From assembly GCA_023231475.1 (NCBI GenBank), contig JALJEE010000928.1, forward strand, positions 46,309 to 110,308: a stretch of DNA of 64,000 nucleotides. Reading direction: 5' to 3'. Positions 50,668 to 61,639 of the stretch are shown here, in pieces. How positions within the stretch are numbered: the stretch's first letter is position 1; each line of letters begins with the position of its first letter. The notes under the pieces are model-generated. The model worked only from the letters and a program-made list of their open reading frames with translations, was not told the origin of the DNA and made no database searches. Source of the DNA: Seison nebaliae. Lineage: Eukaryota > Rotifera > Pararotatoria > Seisonacea > Seisonidae. Position numbers and translations under genes: made by a program.

Positions 50668-51488
50668 TTATCCTTCTGATACATGGAGGTGAAAGCGGGA
50701 GATGAATGACGAAATCATTTCTTTCTTTAATTTCTCGATTAATTCCTCATCGGTCATTATCTTCCTTTCATTTTCATTCATTTCATATTGCAGACATGTC
50801 ATTTGAACATTATTGATTCCACAAGGTACAATTCCGACGAATCCTTCTAAACTTTTTCTACAAAAATATTTATTTCAAATAATTCCTTAATTAATTTAAG
50901 TAACTTCGTCACATTCAATGAAAGACCATGTTGTGTTATTCGATCATTAACATTGATACCCACCGAAGAAATCTTCCTCTTTCCCTCACACCATATTCCA
51001 CTCAATTGCACAATCGAACTCTTGTCGTTGTCGTCGATGAACTTATTGAAATTCAGAGTACAATTCTGAGAAACATTCTTCAATCGATATCGATTTTGGA
51101 GGATATCAATAACCAAATCGAACAATTGATCCACATATGATTTAGTTGTCATCTTTCGAGAAGTGTTCTTATCAATCAATTGATCCAAATCGATAATTGG
51201 ATACATTACTAGCTGACCGGGACCATGATAAGTAATAAGACCACCTCGATCCGTTTTCACCATTGGAATTTGATAATTCTTCCCATCATACAAATTATGT
51301 GCTCGACGTCCAATCGTCAATACCGGATTATGTTCCGTCAATATAACATATCCAATTTTCCCCGTATTTCCATTAGTTGATTTCCTTCGCTTTATTAATT
51401 CTGTTTTAAGATGTTGCTGTAATTTCCAGACGGAACGATAATCAGAAAATTTTTCAGTTAATTTTATTAATTTGATGATGGATTTCAT
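50668..51488 (-). CDS. LIPT2: Mitochondrial octanoyl-[acyl carrier protein] transferase
   Basis: Two exons joined by a 50-bp intron (GTTACTT...TTTGTAG) give 256 residues of the LipB/LIPT2 family. It shows LTEHNPVLTIGRRA, the RGGLITYHGPGQLVMYPIID block, the catalytic Lys in WCEGKRKISSVGI, HGLSLN and the catalytic Cys in IVPCGI. The enzyme moves octanoate from acyl carrier protein to GCSH and 2-oxoacid dehydrogenase subunits, the first step of lipoate synthesis in mitochondria. The open frame runs to 51503 but begins with TTG; the first ATG at 51488 gives MKSIIKLIKL, which could act as part of a targeting sequence. It is complete with both catalytic residues. Confidence 0.94.
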
Positions 51489-51702
51489 GACGAGCTTATT
51501 CAATAAATTTTTTTAAAAATCAAACATTTGAGAATAATAATAATTTATTTAAACATAATTTTTGTAATTCTTAACAGATCGCGAATATTGATCTTTTATC
51601 AAATGTTTTTTTTCCAAATATTTATATTTTGTTTTATAAAAATAATCGTTTCTCACTTTCATTTTTAGTGGATTATTTGTGGAATAAGAATTTGGATGGC
51701 AT

Positions 51703-52555
51703 TTACAGATATTGGGAGAGCCAACGGAATCCTTCACCATATCCTTCTCGATTAAGTACACTGCATAAATAAAGTTCAATTGGACGTCGTGCTAAATCGA
51801 CACGTGGCACATTTCCCTGATTTAAGAAAAATCGAAAATACTTAAAGAAATTGTAATTAAAATTCCATTCTAACTTTTCCAGTACACATTTCGGTGACTC
51901 CTAAATAATATTTCGCTTCCATTTCACTAATGGCGGTTGGTAGATCCATTTTATTTCCCAGAACTAAAACGGGACATTGTGACACTTGTTCGTCAGATAT
52001 TAGACTCTGTTCAATTGAGAATAAAAGATGGGAAAAAATTGAGGAAGGGAAACTTGAAGTTCAGATCTTGCTTCGATCATTCGATCTTTATCGCTGATAT
52101 CCACCAAAAAGACGACGGCATCAACAGCTGGAAAATAATTCTTCCAAACCTTCCTCGCTGAAGACAAATGTGAAAGAGAAAAGATATTCAACTGATTGAA
52201 CCTTGTATGTGACCGCCGAGATCATAAGTGGTGAATTTGATATTTCCTAAAGATAATTCTTCAGATGCTGAAAAAAACATTTAAATTGATAATTGAATTT
52301 CATTCATTAAATGAATGTGAAACTTGGATGTAATGTGGGAACGGGCTGTGCAATTTTATCATCTTTTAACATATGAAGCAATGTCGTTTTTCCGGCATTG
52401 TCCAAACCCAAAAATATTAATTTTCCACTCTTCTTCCATAAACCTGTAAATGAAATGATTAAAGAAAGAGGAATTAAAGAGAATTGAGTGGAATGAAGAA
52501 TTGATAATGAACCTAAATTCGATAGAGTACTACTTAACCAATCCCATAGGAACAT
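51703..52555 (-). CDS. Sar1: Small GTPase SAR1 (COPII coat)
   Basis: Several short exons give a protein of about 190 residues that matches SAR1 end to end. It starts [15 protein letters not shown] (human MFLFDWFTGVLNFLG), the hydrophobic STAR motif that inserts into ER membrane. [11 protein letters not shown] is the P-loop, LHPTSEEL is switch [18 protein letters not shown] is switch II with the His used in GTP hydrolysis, and the C-terminus reads [24 protein letters not shown]1 starts COPII vesicle budding from the ER. Introns are 40-70 bp, and the switch I Thr codon is itself split by an intron. The gene begins 215 bp downstream of the LIPT2 start, on the same strand. Confidence 0.95.
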
Positions 52556-53570
52556 TTTGATCTGATTCTCTCAATCGATTGATAAGAAGTATTTTTTAAC
52601 AAATAGAAATGAATTTGATTTACTTTCTTCGAGTTAAAAAAAAGAAGTAAATCGTCCGTCCTTTGCACTTTTGGAACAATTGGAAATTCAACTTTTTTTT
52701 TCACAAACTCAAAAATTGATATGACACGATATATCTACAGATGTGTGTGTTTTCACCAAATGAAGAAGTTAAATTAATAAGAAATAAATGATCTTCAACT
52801 AACATTAATGAATACACGTCAATTGTTTATAAATCGATGCGGCTAACTATTGGAATAAGAGAGTTAGAGGATTTCCAAACAAATTACTTCCAACTCATTC
52901 GAATACTTCCTCCCAAAATTATTTTCTATTAATTCTCATCATTAATGGAATATGGAATGATAAGTTAATACATGTACATCTACACAGATTGTAGAATAGA
53001 ATAAACAGAAACCATCTACACAACAAAAAGATAAGTTCTGCTAGAAATGAATTTACTGGGGAATATAACATGAAAGATTGTTGTTTAGCCTTTCTATAAA
53101 GTTAATGAACATATATTCACTTATTAATAATAAATTTATATAATAATACTTCACCATAAAATGCCATAAAATTCGCTAACATTTATTTTTTTTAATTTCT
53201 CGAAAACATTCCAATTATTCCAGATTTATATGACGGATTACTAAATTATTAAATTTTAATAATTAATTTAAAATTGTAGAAATGACCTTAATTTCAACTG
53301 GCAATTTAAGCGCGCACAATAAAACTTTTTGTTAAAAAGAATTTGTTAAAATTGAATTTCATTTAACATACATATATAGTTCGACGGAGACACGAAATCT
53401 ACGTGGTTTATAGAATCTTATAATTTCTTGTATCTATGGAGATTGATTGAATTGTGTGACGTGTCATTTATAACTTCCAATATTTAATACTGGTCGTTTA
53501 ATTTTAATTCTTCATAAAAATCTTACTGGAACGGTCTATTTGAATTGTCAAATCATTAAATATAGAGAGA
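52556..53570. other. Divergent intergenic region between SAR1 and a tail-anchored protein gene
   Basis: About 1 kb of AT-rich sequence without coding signal. It lies between two divergently transcribed genes and so must contain both promoters. I recognise no specific element. Confidence 0.5.
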
Positions 53571-54560
53571 ATGCCTGCCCGCAAATCAGCCCGTTTACAG
53601 AAGAAAATGAAAAATACCGTTGAACTGCCTACAAATTTATCAACTGTACCGCCAGATAAATTATCGGGCAGAAAATCTAATTGTAGTGGACAATCACGAG
53701 ATGAGTATGGTAAATTCGTGCCAAAAGTTGATGGATCGGTCCAGGGTAAAAATAGTAAGAATATCAAAGATAATGAGAGTGATGTTGTTGGTTCAAGCAA
53801 AAAATTAACTACTCGTAAAGAGTTAACTCCTCAACATCATTCGATTATTGGTGATGGGGATCATTTATATGAAGATTATTCAAGTATTCGATCTTTAAAA
53901 TATGTTCATAGGATCACTTCCAGTAGTGAAAATAGTAGTATCAAACAATTGTCATTCGTCGATGAACTTAAGGTAAGTAATTTGAAACCCTTGAAAAATA
54001 CGAGTAATGTAATTGAGAAAATTGGAAAATTAGAAAATAACAATTTTTTTCCTTTAAGAAAAGAAGAGTATGTAATTTGTTCGAACGACAGCGAACCAAA
54101 TTCAAAGAAGAGTGAAAGTGGAGATAGTTTTAATAAGGAATTAACCAATATGTTGAATACTACCGGTCTTGTGAAAATGAATAACAATTTGAATAATAGT
54201 TTGCGGCGATTAACATCGAACAAATCGATGTCGAAACTTTCCAACAAACTTGACAATTTAAATGATGATACATTGTTGGATGCAAATAGTCTCATGAAGA
54301 CAAATTCCATTTGTTCAATTCGAAGAACCAGTCAGGAAATATTTCAGCAGATGCAAAATGAACGTAATGCGGCGGCCGAACCAAATTTAGCAAATGAAAT
54401 CAATTGCACAGGAGAACCAGCTGCTCAACTCTCAGTTTTTCAAAGATTGATCAATCTAACAAATGTGAACGTTGCCATTCTTCTGGTGAACATGACAATG
54501 TTGTTCCTTCTGCTACTGATTTATTTCGAGAATATGATCGATGAAGTAGAAGATTTCTAA
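53571..54560 (+). CDS. Tail-anchored protein of unknown function
   Basis: The single-exon 329-residue protein starts with a basic segment (MPARKSARLQKKMK) that resembles a nuclear localisation signal. It continues as polar Ser/Asn/Lys-rich sequence with no recognised domain and ends with one hydrophobic span (about 298-320, VNVAILLVNMTMLFLLLLIYF) and a short acidic tail. This is the topology of a tail-anchored protein of the ER or nuclear envelope with its bulk in the cytosol or nucleoplasm. The basic N-terminus and the anchor make an inner nuclear membrane role possible, but that is a guess. The long open frame in AT-rich DNA supports a real gene. Confidence 0.65.
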   Translation: MPARKSARLQKKMKNTVELPTNLSTVPPDKLSGRKSNCSGQSRDEYGKFVPKVDGSVQGKNSKNIKDNESDVVGSSKKLTTRKELTPQHHSIIGDGDHLYEDYSSIRSLKYVHRITSSSENSSIKQLSFVDELKVSNLKPLKNTSNVIEKIGKLENNNFFPLRKEEYVICSNDSEPNSKKSESGDSFNKELTNMLNTTGLVKMNNNLNNSLRRLTSNKSMSKLSNKLDNLNDDTLLDANSLMKTNSICSIRRTSQEIFQQMQNERNAAAEPNLANEINCTGEPAAQLSVFQRLINLTNVNVAILLVNMTMLFLLLLIYFENMIDEVEDF

Positions 54561-54791
54561 TAAGAAATTGTTCATTAAATCAATTGATTAAAAAAACGAT
54601 AGTTTCGAATGAAGTTTTAAAATAAATTTGTTCCATTCTCCTTCGTCGAGTTTATTTGAATTTACTTATATTTTACTTACAATTATTTTAAATTGTTTCC
54701 TGTAATATTATAATTTATTTAAATAGTTTAAATTCATAATTACATTTCAATTGAAGAAAAATTTTAACATTAGTTCAAAATCGAGATTAAT

Positions 54792-55101
54792 ATGATGAAA
54801 AGGGAAAAGAACGACAATCCACTTGGAAGTGGTGAAGATGGAGGGAAGCACAAAGAATCAGCGAAAGATGCAAGTAAAGATGATCTTCGTCGACTTCGAT
54901 TGATCATTCCACAAATGCTGATGTGTAAAGGTGATGAGAAGACGGTGGTGGAACATACAGCGATATATTTCCATAGTGCCAATGTCGTTCTTGAGGCATT
55001 CAATGCGAAAGTTCTATTTTTTCTTAAGTTGTTTTTGATTTACATAAATCTTATAGGAAGAATGGAACTCAATTTGTCAGAAGTTCATGGATGATAATTG
55101 A
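54792..55101 (+). CDS. Small helical protein, possibly helix-loop-helix-like
   Basis: Two exons (54792-55010, 55057-55101) separated by a 46-bp intron, both in phase 0, give 87 residues. The first 28 are charged and look disordered. Then KDDLRRLRLIIPQML forms an amphipathic helix, MCKGDE a possible loop, and KTVVEHTAIYFHSANVVLEA a second helix, before an acidic end (KFMDDN). The helix1-IIP-loop-K-helix2 order recalls helix-loop-helix dimerisation domains. There is no proper DNA-binding basic region, so it might act like an Id-type inhibitor. This is weak pattern similarity and the protein may be something else. Confidence 0.5.
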
Positions 55102-55339
55102 TATCAGAAATATAAATTTCATATTTTATGAATCTTCAATTATTTATTTCTTCGAAATTACTCTGTTTTTTTTCTTCAGTAAATCATTTTATAAATTTTT
55201 ATTAGAAATAAAAGTTGTGCGTCTGTTAGCGAGACGTTGAAAAAAGTGTTAATTAATTCAAAATAAAATTAATGGAATTCCATTTGAAGTTTTGATTTTC
55301 CACAATACAAAATAAATTGAACAGGAAAATATAAAACTC

Positions 55340-55702
55340 TTATCCCAATCGACTGAGAAAACCACCACGTCTTTGTTGTTGGGGTGGGTAAGCGGCACCA
55401 CCACCTCCACCATATTTTCGTTGTCTCCTTTTCTTCATATATTTCATTCCTTTGTATGCGGCACCAGCAGCTACAGCTCCAAGAAGAAGTTTCTTGAAGA
55501 AACCACGTTTCTCTAATGCACGCTCTCCAAACGACGAATCGTTTTCGGCCAATAACTCCTAATTAGAAATAATTAATCGAAGTGACATAATAGTGGAAAC
55601 TTTAAGAATTTCTTCATCCGATACATCTTCACTTCTCACGAGGAACGAGGGAAGCACGATAGATAATAATAGGAAACAAAAAACGAATGATTTGATATAC
55701 AT
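55340..55702 (-). CDS. Small secreted cationic peptide precursor A
   Basis: Two exons (55601-55702, 55340-55558) with a 42-bp intron and phase-0 junction give 106 residues. Residues 1-24 are a signal peptide (MYIKSFVFCFLLLSIVLPSF). Residues 25-50 form an acidic segment (EDVSDEEILKELLAEN) that ends in EKR, a dibasic-type processing site. The remaining 54 residues contain 13 Lys/Arg and no acidic residue: GFFKKLLLGAVAAGAAYKGM, a basic KKRRQRK cluster, a Gly run, then a Gln/Arg-rich end with GGFLSRLG. The first 25 residues would form a cationic amphipathic helix like many antimicrobial peptides. There are no cysteines in the predicted mature part. It lies head to head with a similar gene at 56050. 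The function as a host-defence or membrane-active peptide is inferred. Confidence 0.75.
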
Positions 55703-56049
55703 ATTTTCGGGAACTGTTTTCGATTTATTCAATTAGATAAATAGTGAGAATGTGTTAAAGAAAGAAATTATCAAATATAATCGTTTTTAAATTGGAACTT
55801 ATTATACAACGTTACTGCCAATAACGATTATTCATTATTACATCAACATTGTTCAACTGAAACAATCGTCAATGACACGTGATGATTCATGTAATTGAAT
55901 GTCAAATAATTTTCCGTCAAATGGTTTCAAGGAGACTTGGTTGACGGTTCCCTCGTTTATATAATAGAAAGAACAGAAAGACATTACCATTCACTAACTA
56001 AATATTTTATTTTAGAAGACATTCACTCTTACAAATCGATTATTCCAAC
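55703..56049. promoter_or_regulatory. Bidirectional promoter region of the peptide gene pair
   Basis: The 347 bp between the two divergent start codons must drive both peptide genes. It contains a TATATAA box at 55958-55964, 86 bp upstream of the plus-strand ATG, and a CACGTG E-box at 55876-55881. The minus-strand gene has only a weak TATA-like ATTTAT stretch. I saw no convincing NF-kappaB-type site. Confidence 0.55.
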
Positions 56050-56499
56050 ATGAAACGCATTCAAATCATCAGTGTTTTATTCGCTTTCTGTCTATTCAAC
56101 AGTATGTTCGCTTTGGATTTGGAGAGAGCACTACGACGCTTGTCCGAAGCAGAGGAATCAGTTAACATACTTTTTTTTACAAATTATTATCATTTTTGTA
56201 ACTTTTTCATAATGTGATATCATAAAATGTTTTCAGAGAGAATTAGAGGCACAAGTTTCAATTGAATTTTTAAAATGTTAATAAGAAAATTCTAATTATT
56301 TTACAATTTTTAATTTAAGAAAAGAGAAATGGAGATGGAATTGGAGACCAGAATATTCGACGGTTTAAGTGAACAACAAAAGAAATGGTTGAAACGTCTT
56401 GGAATTGGTGCAGCGGTAGCTGGAGCTGGTTTATTTGCCAACAAGAAATATAAAGAATCTCATGGTGGTAAAGGTCTCCTCGATATTTTAGGAAAGTAG
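56050..56499 (+). CDS. Small secreted cationic peptide precursor B
   Basis: Three exons (56050-56160, 56237-56254, 56320-56499), all joined in phase 0, give 102 residues; the middle exon is only 18 nt. Residues 1-22 are a signal peptide (MKRIQIISVLFAFCLFNSMF). A charged helix of about 40 residues follows (LERALRRLSEAEESRELEAQ and onward) with a KR site at 44-45. The last 39 residues are cationic and Gly/Ala-rich: KKWLKRLGIGAAVAGAGLFA, NKKYKE, HGGKG and LLDILGK. The core KRLGIGAAVAGAG parallels KKLLLGAVAAGAA in precursor A, and both end with a hydrophobic FL/LL-x-x-LG motif, so the two are probably old duplicates. There are no cysteines in the C-terminal part. A role as an amphipathic antimicrobial or signalling peptide is inferred. 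Confidence 0.75.
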
Positions 56500-56871
56500 G
56501 TAAAACATTTCTACGAAATTCACAAACTATTTTAATTTTTTTTATAAAATTTATCACTCAATTCCAATTTCACCATTTCTTTCATTCGAGCAATTAATAA
56601 TTATTGATATCATTGAATAATTGATTATAATCAATTCATACTGAAAATTATGTTATTTCTCAATTTATTGTGATATTTAAATAGTTTATTTGTTGCATCT
56701 TACAATTAAATTGGATAGAATGAATCGGTAGGGAATGAAATTTTAAAATTCGTTGTATGAATTAAATAGGAAAGAGGAATAAAATTTCTGTCTATTAATA
56801 AATTTCTTAATTTGGAACTGGTAAATTTTCATAATATTTCTCCAATTCTTTATGGTTAATATGATTATCTT

Positions 56872-58514
56872 TCAAAGATTTGACATAACTCTCTTCCATT
56901 TCTGAAAAGAAGTTAAAACATTTTTTAATAATTAATATACATAACTTTTCGAGAGTAATGGTTTTACCATTAGCAAAATAGAACCCGTAGGGTCGACATC
57001 GATAACTAATCTACTTTTCGTTGATTTTTGTAGAATTCCCAAAAATTTTCCTTCGAAAATATCGGAAAACATCCACTAAAGACATAGTTGAAATTAGAAA
57101 TTTTTGTGATGAATTTTTGTGAACTTTATCGAAGTTAGGAGTAAGATTGAAAATTTCAATTGATTGATTAAATTTCAATGGGAAGGCTCCATCCTTTTGA
57201 TGAATAACGAAAGCAAATTGGAAATTGGATAACTCTTTACGGAAGACAGACATTCCATTATACTTTATGAATTACTTAATGAAATGGTGAATTGAATGTA
57301 GAATAAAACTTGTCCGATCATTCTCCCTTGATTTCCTAACGCGTCCTGATTTATTCTTATTGCTTCACGGTTCTGTAAAATGTCCTTCTGCCAATTTGCT
57401 ACCTTTTTCAAATTTGTACTCATTAATAATGGGGAGGCTAAAATGGACCATAAAGCCATTTGAGTGCGTGATTGAGCCATGGATAATCCAAAATTACCCA
57501 CAATCAACTAAATTTGTTTGAGAAGAAATAAATTTAAGAAAAGATATTTTTTTTAATTGAACCATATCGGGATCATTCCAATGACCAGGACCCGCGTGTG
57601 GAATTAAACGATCCTGATTATTTACATACCAATCGGCAATAGTTGATACAGAATTCCAATTATCTTGAACATCGTCATAATTTCTCCATAAATTACAAAT
57701 TTTTTCCAACAATTCATAATTCGGCTAACGAAATTTATGATAAATAAATCAAATAAATTTTATCGAACCCAATATGTGGCAGTTAATTGACATGCGGGCA
57801 TACTACAACTATAAACGATTGGACGTTTAGTTTGATTTAAATAATATCCATATTGTGTATAACCTTCAGATAGAGTTAGAAAAGAAGAAAAATTTAGATA
57901 TTAACCACTATCCATTGTTGATGGAGCAGAATAACAACAATCGAGTTTGATATAATCCACATCCCATGATGCGAATGTTTGAGCATCTAATTCCAAATGT
58001 CCCAAAATTCCTGGATAACCACCACAAGTTTTTGTCCCGTAATCTTCATATAATCCGAATTTCAATCCCATTGAATGCAACTGAATGAAGTTAAGATGAA
58101 ATTCGAATGAAATGATTGAGGAAACTGTATCGGACATAAATTTGATTCCACGAGGAAATCGAATAGGATCTGCTTGTAATTTTCCATCTTTCGTACGATT
58201 ATGTGACAACCAACAATCATCAAGAATGATATATTCATATCCAGCATCTTTATACCCTTCCGATATCAAATATTCTGCTTGTTCAAGTATCAATCTCTCA
58301 CTGATTCATTAAAGAATGAATAAAAATTTAATTAACATTATGAATAGGAAATAAACCTAATACAAGAATCAGGATAATTAACACAATCAGTATTACAACG
58401 ATATCTTTCCCAAGTCATCCAACCCATTGGAGGTGTTCGTGCCAATCCATTATCTAAACTTACGACTATTTTGGAAATGTAGATGAAAACAAAATAAATA
58501 AATAATTTCCACAT
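56872..58514 (-). CDS. NAGA: Lysosomal alpha-N-acetylgalactosaminidase (GH27)
   Basis: About nine exons with 45-70 bp introns give a protein of about 430 residues. It starts with a signal peptide ([19 protein letters not shown]), then [21 protein letters not shown], the standard GH27 start. The nucleophile Asp is in YIKLDCCY and the acid/base Asp in WNDPDM. The substrate loop YSCSMPAC keeps the small Ser and Ala residues that accept N-acetylgalactosamine, where alpha-galactosidase A has Glu and Leu; [10 protein letters not shown] and [10 protein letters not shown] are also NAGA-like. The enzyme removes terminal alpha-GalNAc from glycans in lysosomes. Near the C-terminus an intron must be placed (ending CTTTAG near 57075) to keep the frame. 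The in-phase stop is then at 56872; a different phase would end at 56807. Confidence 0.92.
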
Positions 58515-59767
58515 TTTTTTTTTGTTTACCAAAATTTTGCGAGTCCTTCTTTTGGATTAAAAACCACAACCATTAAATTTCAAAATAAATTTATTATTTC
58601 AAATTTTATCGAAACTTTCTATCCGATTTGAAAGCTTCCTGGTTTTTACCACTTTCCCTTTTAACTATTGTCTAATTAAATAAGAATCTCATAAACAATT
58701 TGGAGCATTGGTATTATATAAATTTGTAAACAAAGTTTAGTTTGAATAAGATAAAGAGATTGTGAGTGACTCCAAAATTGACTCCATTCATTCTATCTCA
58801 ATCTGCGAAATTTGGAATAAATAGAGCTTCAAAAAATTCCCCAACTATACTGCATTAAGAGCATAATAGTAAATTAATAATATCAACTTTATGAAATTCA
58901 ATCAGAATTGGAAAATGTCAAATATACTTAATTTTATTCATTATTTTGAGTGGTACTACTAATTATTTAATAAGTTTTAATATATTCTCATGAGTATTAT
59001 CATGATGATTGAATAGGGAATTTTAGTTATAATATTTATGCAAAATAATCAATCATGTTAATCCTATAGAGCCCAATAGTTTTATACACCGAGTAAATAA
59101 CAGTTCCTTCCTGAAAGGACATTTTCGTCTTCTCATATCTTTTTATAACATACGTTACCAAATTTTTTAATATACAATTTTACGTCCCGAAATAGATTCA
59201 AACTAGATTACTCACTATCAATGATCATAGTCAACAACCACTGAATCTCTGAACAATGATTTAATGTATTAAAAAATATATATTCATGAGACTCTGCTGT
59301 CATTTAACTTCGAATTATTTTTCTGTGTTATACAGCAATTGACTAGAATGTCTTTTCTCGACTGTAAAGGATTAATAAACTTTAAATGGCTTCAATAAGA
59401 AGAGATAATATTGATCAGCCATCTTATAAACCACCTATTTTTCAATAAGTTCTTACATCAAACTATCATATATTTCTGATTCAACATTGACGTATATTGT
59501 TTTACCCGATTAATGTCAAATAATATTAATAGAACATTTGTTCGACTAACACATTTACTGATGAAGTTGGCCAACTATAAAACAACGTTATATTAATTTA
59601 CATTTGGTAGTTTATAGTAAATTACACTGACACACCTATATTTAGCATTTGTCATCTTTCCCATGAAATGAGTGGATATAATAAGAATTGCGAACTAATG
59701 ATTTAAATAAAATTGTTCTGATTTCTGAAAAGAAGACTTGTGATCATTTTCTAATTTCTAAACTATT
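58515..59767. other. Intergenic, 1.25 kb, no supported gene
   Basis: The region lies between the divergent NAGA and lipase genes and must contain both promoters. It is very AT-rich and has no open frame of note. I see no recognisable element. Confidence 0.5.
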
Positions 59768-61576
59768 ATGAAGCTTATTTGTATATTGTTGTTGTTTCTA
59801 TTGAACTGTTAATTTCATTTCATAACATTTTTTAACAGTTTTTTCCTTAAGTTAGAAATTTCAGATGTAAACAAGAAGTTTGTTACAAATCATTAGGTTG
59901 CTTTGAAATTGGAAAACCGTTTGGCGGTACGCTCATACGTCCCATAGTATTTCGTCCGTCCAAATTAGAGGAAATTAATCTTCAATTCCAAATTTATAAC
60001 AAGTTTCTATTTCTCGTTATTGAGAAATGATTAATAACCATTTTGCAGTTTAGCTGACCGACTACCTATTAGGAGATCATGGAACGAAACTTTACCAACA
60101 TTTGAGAAGAACAAGAAAGTTTATTTTGTCGTCCACGGTTTCATCCAAAGTGGAAGCACAGATTGGATGATCCGAATGAAAGATGCACTTTTGCAAGTTT
60201 AGATTCATTCTGTGAAGTTCATTTCATATTGTTAGAGGGAAAAATGCAGCGTTATAATTGTCGACTGGCATGAAGGAAATAGACCTCCTTATGGCAGAGC
60301 CACATCAAATACAAGAGTTGTCGGTAGAATTATTGCACAGAAATTAAATTCTTTCAAAGCGTTAAACAATGTTGTACTGATTGGCCATAGTTTAGGTGCA
60401 CATATCTGTGGATATGCTGGTAAATATAACGGACATGTAAAATATATCATTGGTTGGAAATAAATTGCAAATTGTCACCAAAACTTCATAATATTCCAAT
60501 TACTTTAGGTTTGGATCCAGCTGGACCTTATTTTGAAAACACACCAAAAATTGTGCGCTTAGATAAATCAGATGCAGAATTTGTGCAAATTATTCATTCG
60601 AATGGATTGAAGAACATCGAACTTGGACTGGGTTTATATAATCCTATTGGGTCTCTCGATATCTACTTGAATGACGGGAAAGAACAACCTGGTTGTAAAC
60701 ATGGAGTTCTAACCAAAGTTAAGAATCTCCTTTTCGAAACACTTAAGTTGAATATTGATGGTGAGTAAAACTTTTAGAATTATTTGTATCAACCCCTTAA
60801 AATTGCTCTCAGGTATAGAAGATGCAGTTGGTTGTGATCATATGGCGGCTTGTAATTTTTTGATTTCCGCAATTTCTCAAACGTGCAAATATTTTATGTA
60901 TTCTTGTGACAAATATGAAAATATGGTCAACGGTGTTTGTCAACTAAAAAACGAACGAATAGACTATTCGGTAAATAATTTCCAACCACAAGGTACCAAA
61001 TATCTATTGACAGGTAGTTTCGCTAATGCTCAAAACGAATATTGTCGTTAGTAATCAACTTTTTTATTTACCGCAAATCATTAGTTGTTAAATATGATTT
61101 TACAAAACAGTTGCTAAAAATTATATTGGATTTCAGTCATTAATTAATTTAAGATGCAAAATTATTGCTCGATTCTTGGGAGGGGCGAAAGAAATGTTAT
61201 ATGAAATGGATTTTAAAGAGAATAAGAACGAAAAGTTATTTTACTTCTTAACTAACGTAAGAATAAATAAAGTAAAATTCTTTTTAGACTAGCCTTAAAA
61301 ACCAACAAATGGGTAACAATGGCTTTGGTACAATCCGATTTTAACAGTGTAATCCCAAATATTTCGGAAGTCATCCTGGACGTATATTCATCAGAAAATA
61401 ATTCACATACGGGAAAAATTGCAGAAACTTTAGTGATGAATATTGAAAATGTTCCCATTAAGTTAGGCCTTGGAATAATTTTATTTTTGTTTTTTATTGT
61501 TTACAGAAAATTTTGTCATCATCAAGATAAGAAAGTATTTCCTCAGTTTTACCGATATTCCTTTAAATGCAATTGA
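59768..61576 (+). CDS. Pancreatic-type lipase with C-terminal PLAT domain
   Basis: About eight exons with 39-65 bp introns give roughly 467 residues, the length of vertebrate pancreatic lipase. A signal peptide (MKLICILLLFLLNF) precedes EVCYKSLGCF, the typical N-terminal motif. The triad is Ser in GHSLGAH, Asp in GLDPAGP and His in GCDHMAAC. A lid-like segment with GCKHGVL precedes the His. A plain reading stops at 61051, but the stop codon lies just after a GT donor (CGTTAG). Splicing from there to an acceptor after ACAAAACAG continues in frame into a PLAT-like domain (LINLRCKIIARFLGG, then SEVILDVYSS and HTGKIAETLVMN) and a final Cys-containing tail (KKFCHHQDKK), as in the LPL/PL family. 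It hydrolyses triacylglycerols or phospholipids outside the cell, probably in digestion. The C-terminal exon chain is less certain than the catalytic part. Confidence 0.85.
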
Positions 61577-61639
61577 TTGCTCTATTCTGGTTAGATCATT
61601 CCATGGGTTTGAAAACACAATTATAATGAAACCGAAAAT

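Noticed and set aside
59768-61051. Lipase ending at the first in-frame stop (61051)
   Set aside because: The downstream exons join in phase and match the PLAT end of the family, so the longer model is preferred, though both may occur.
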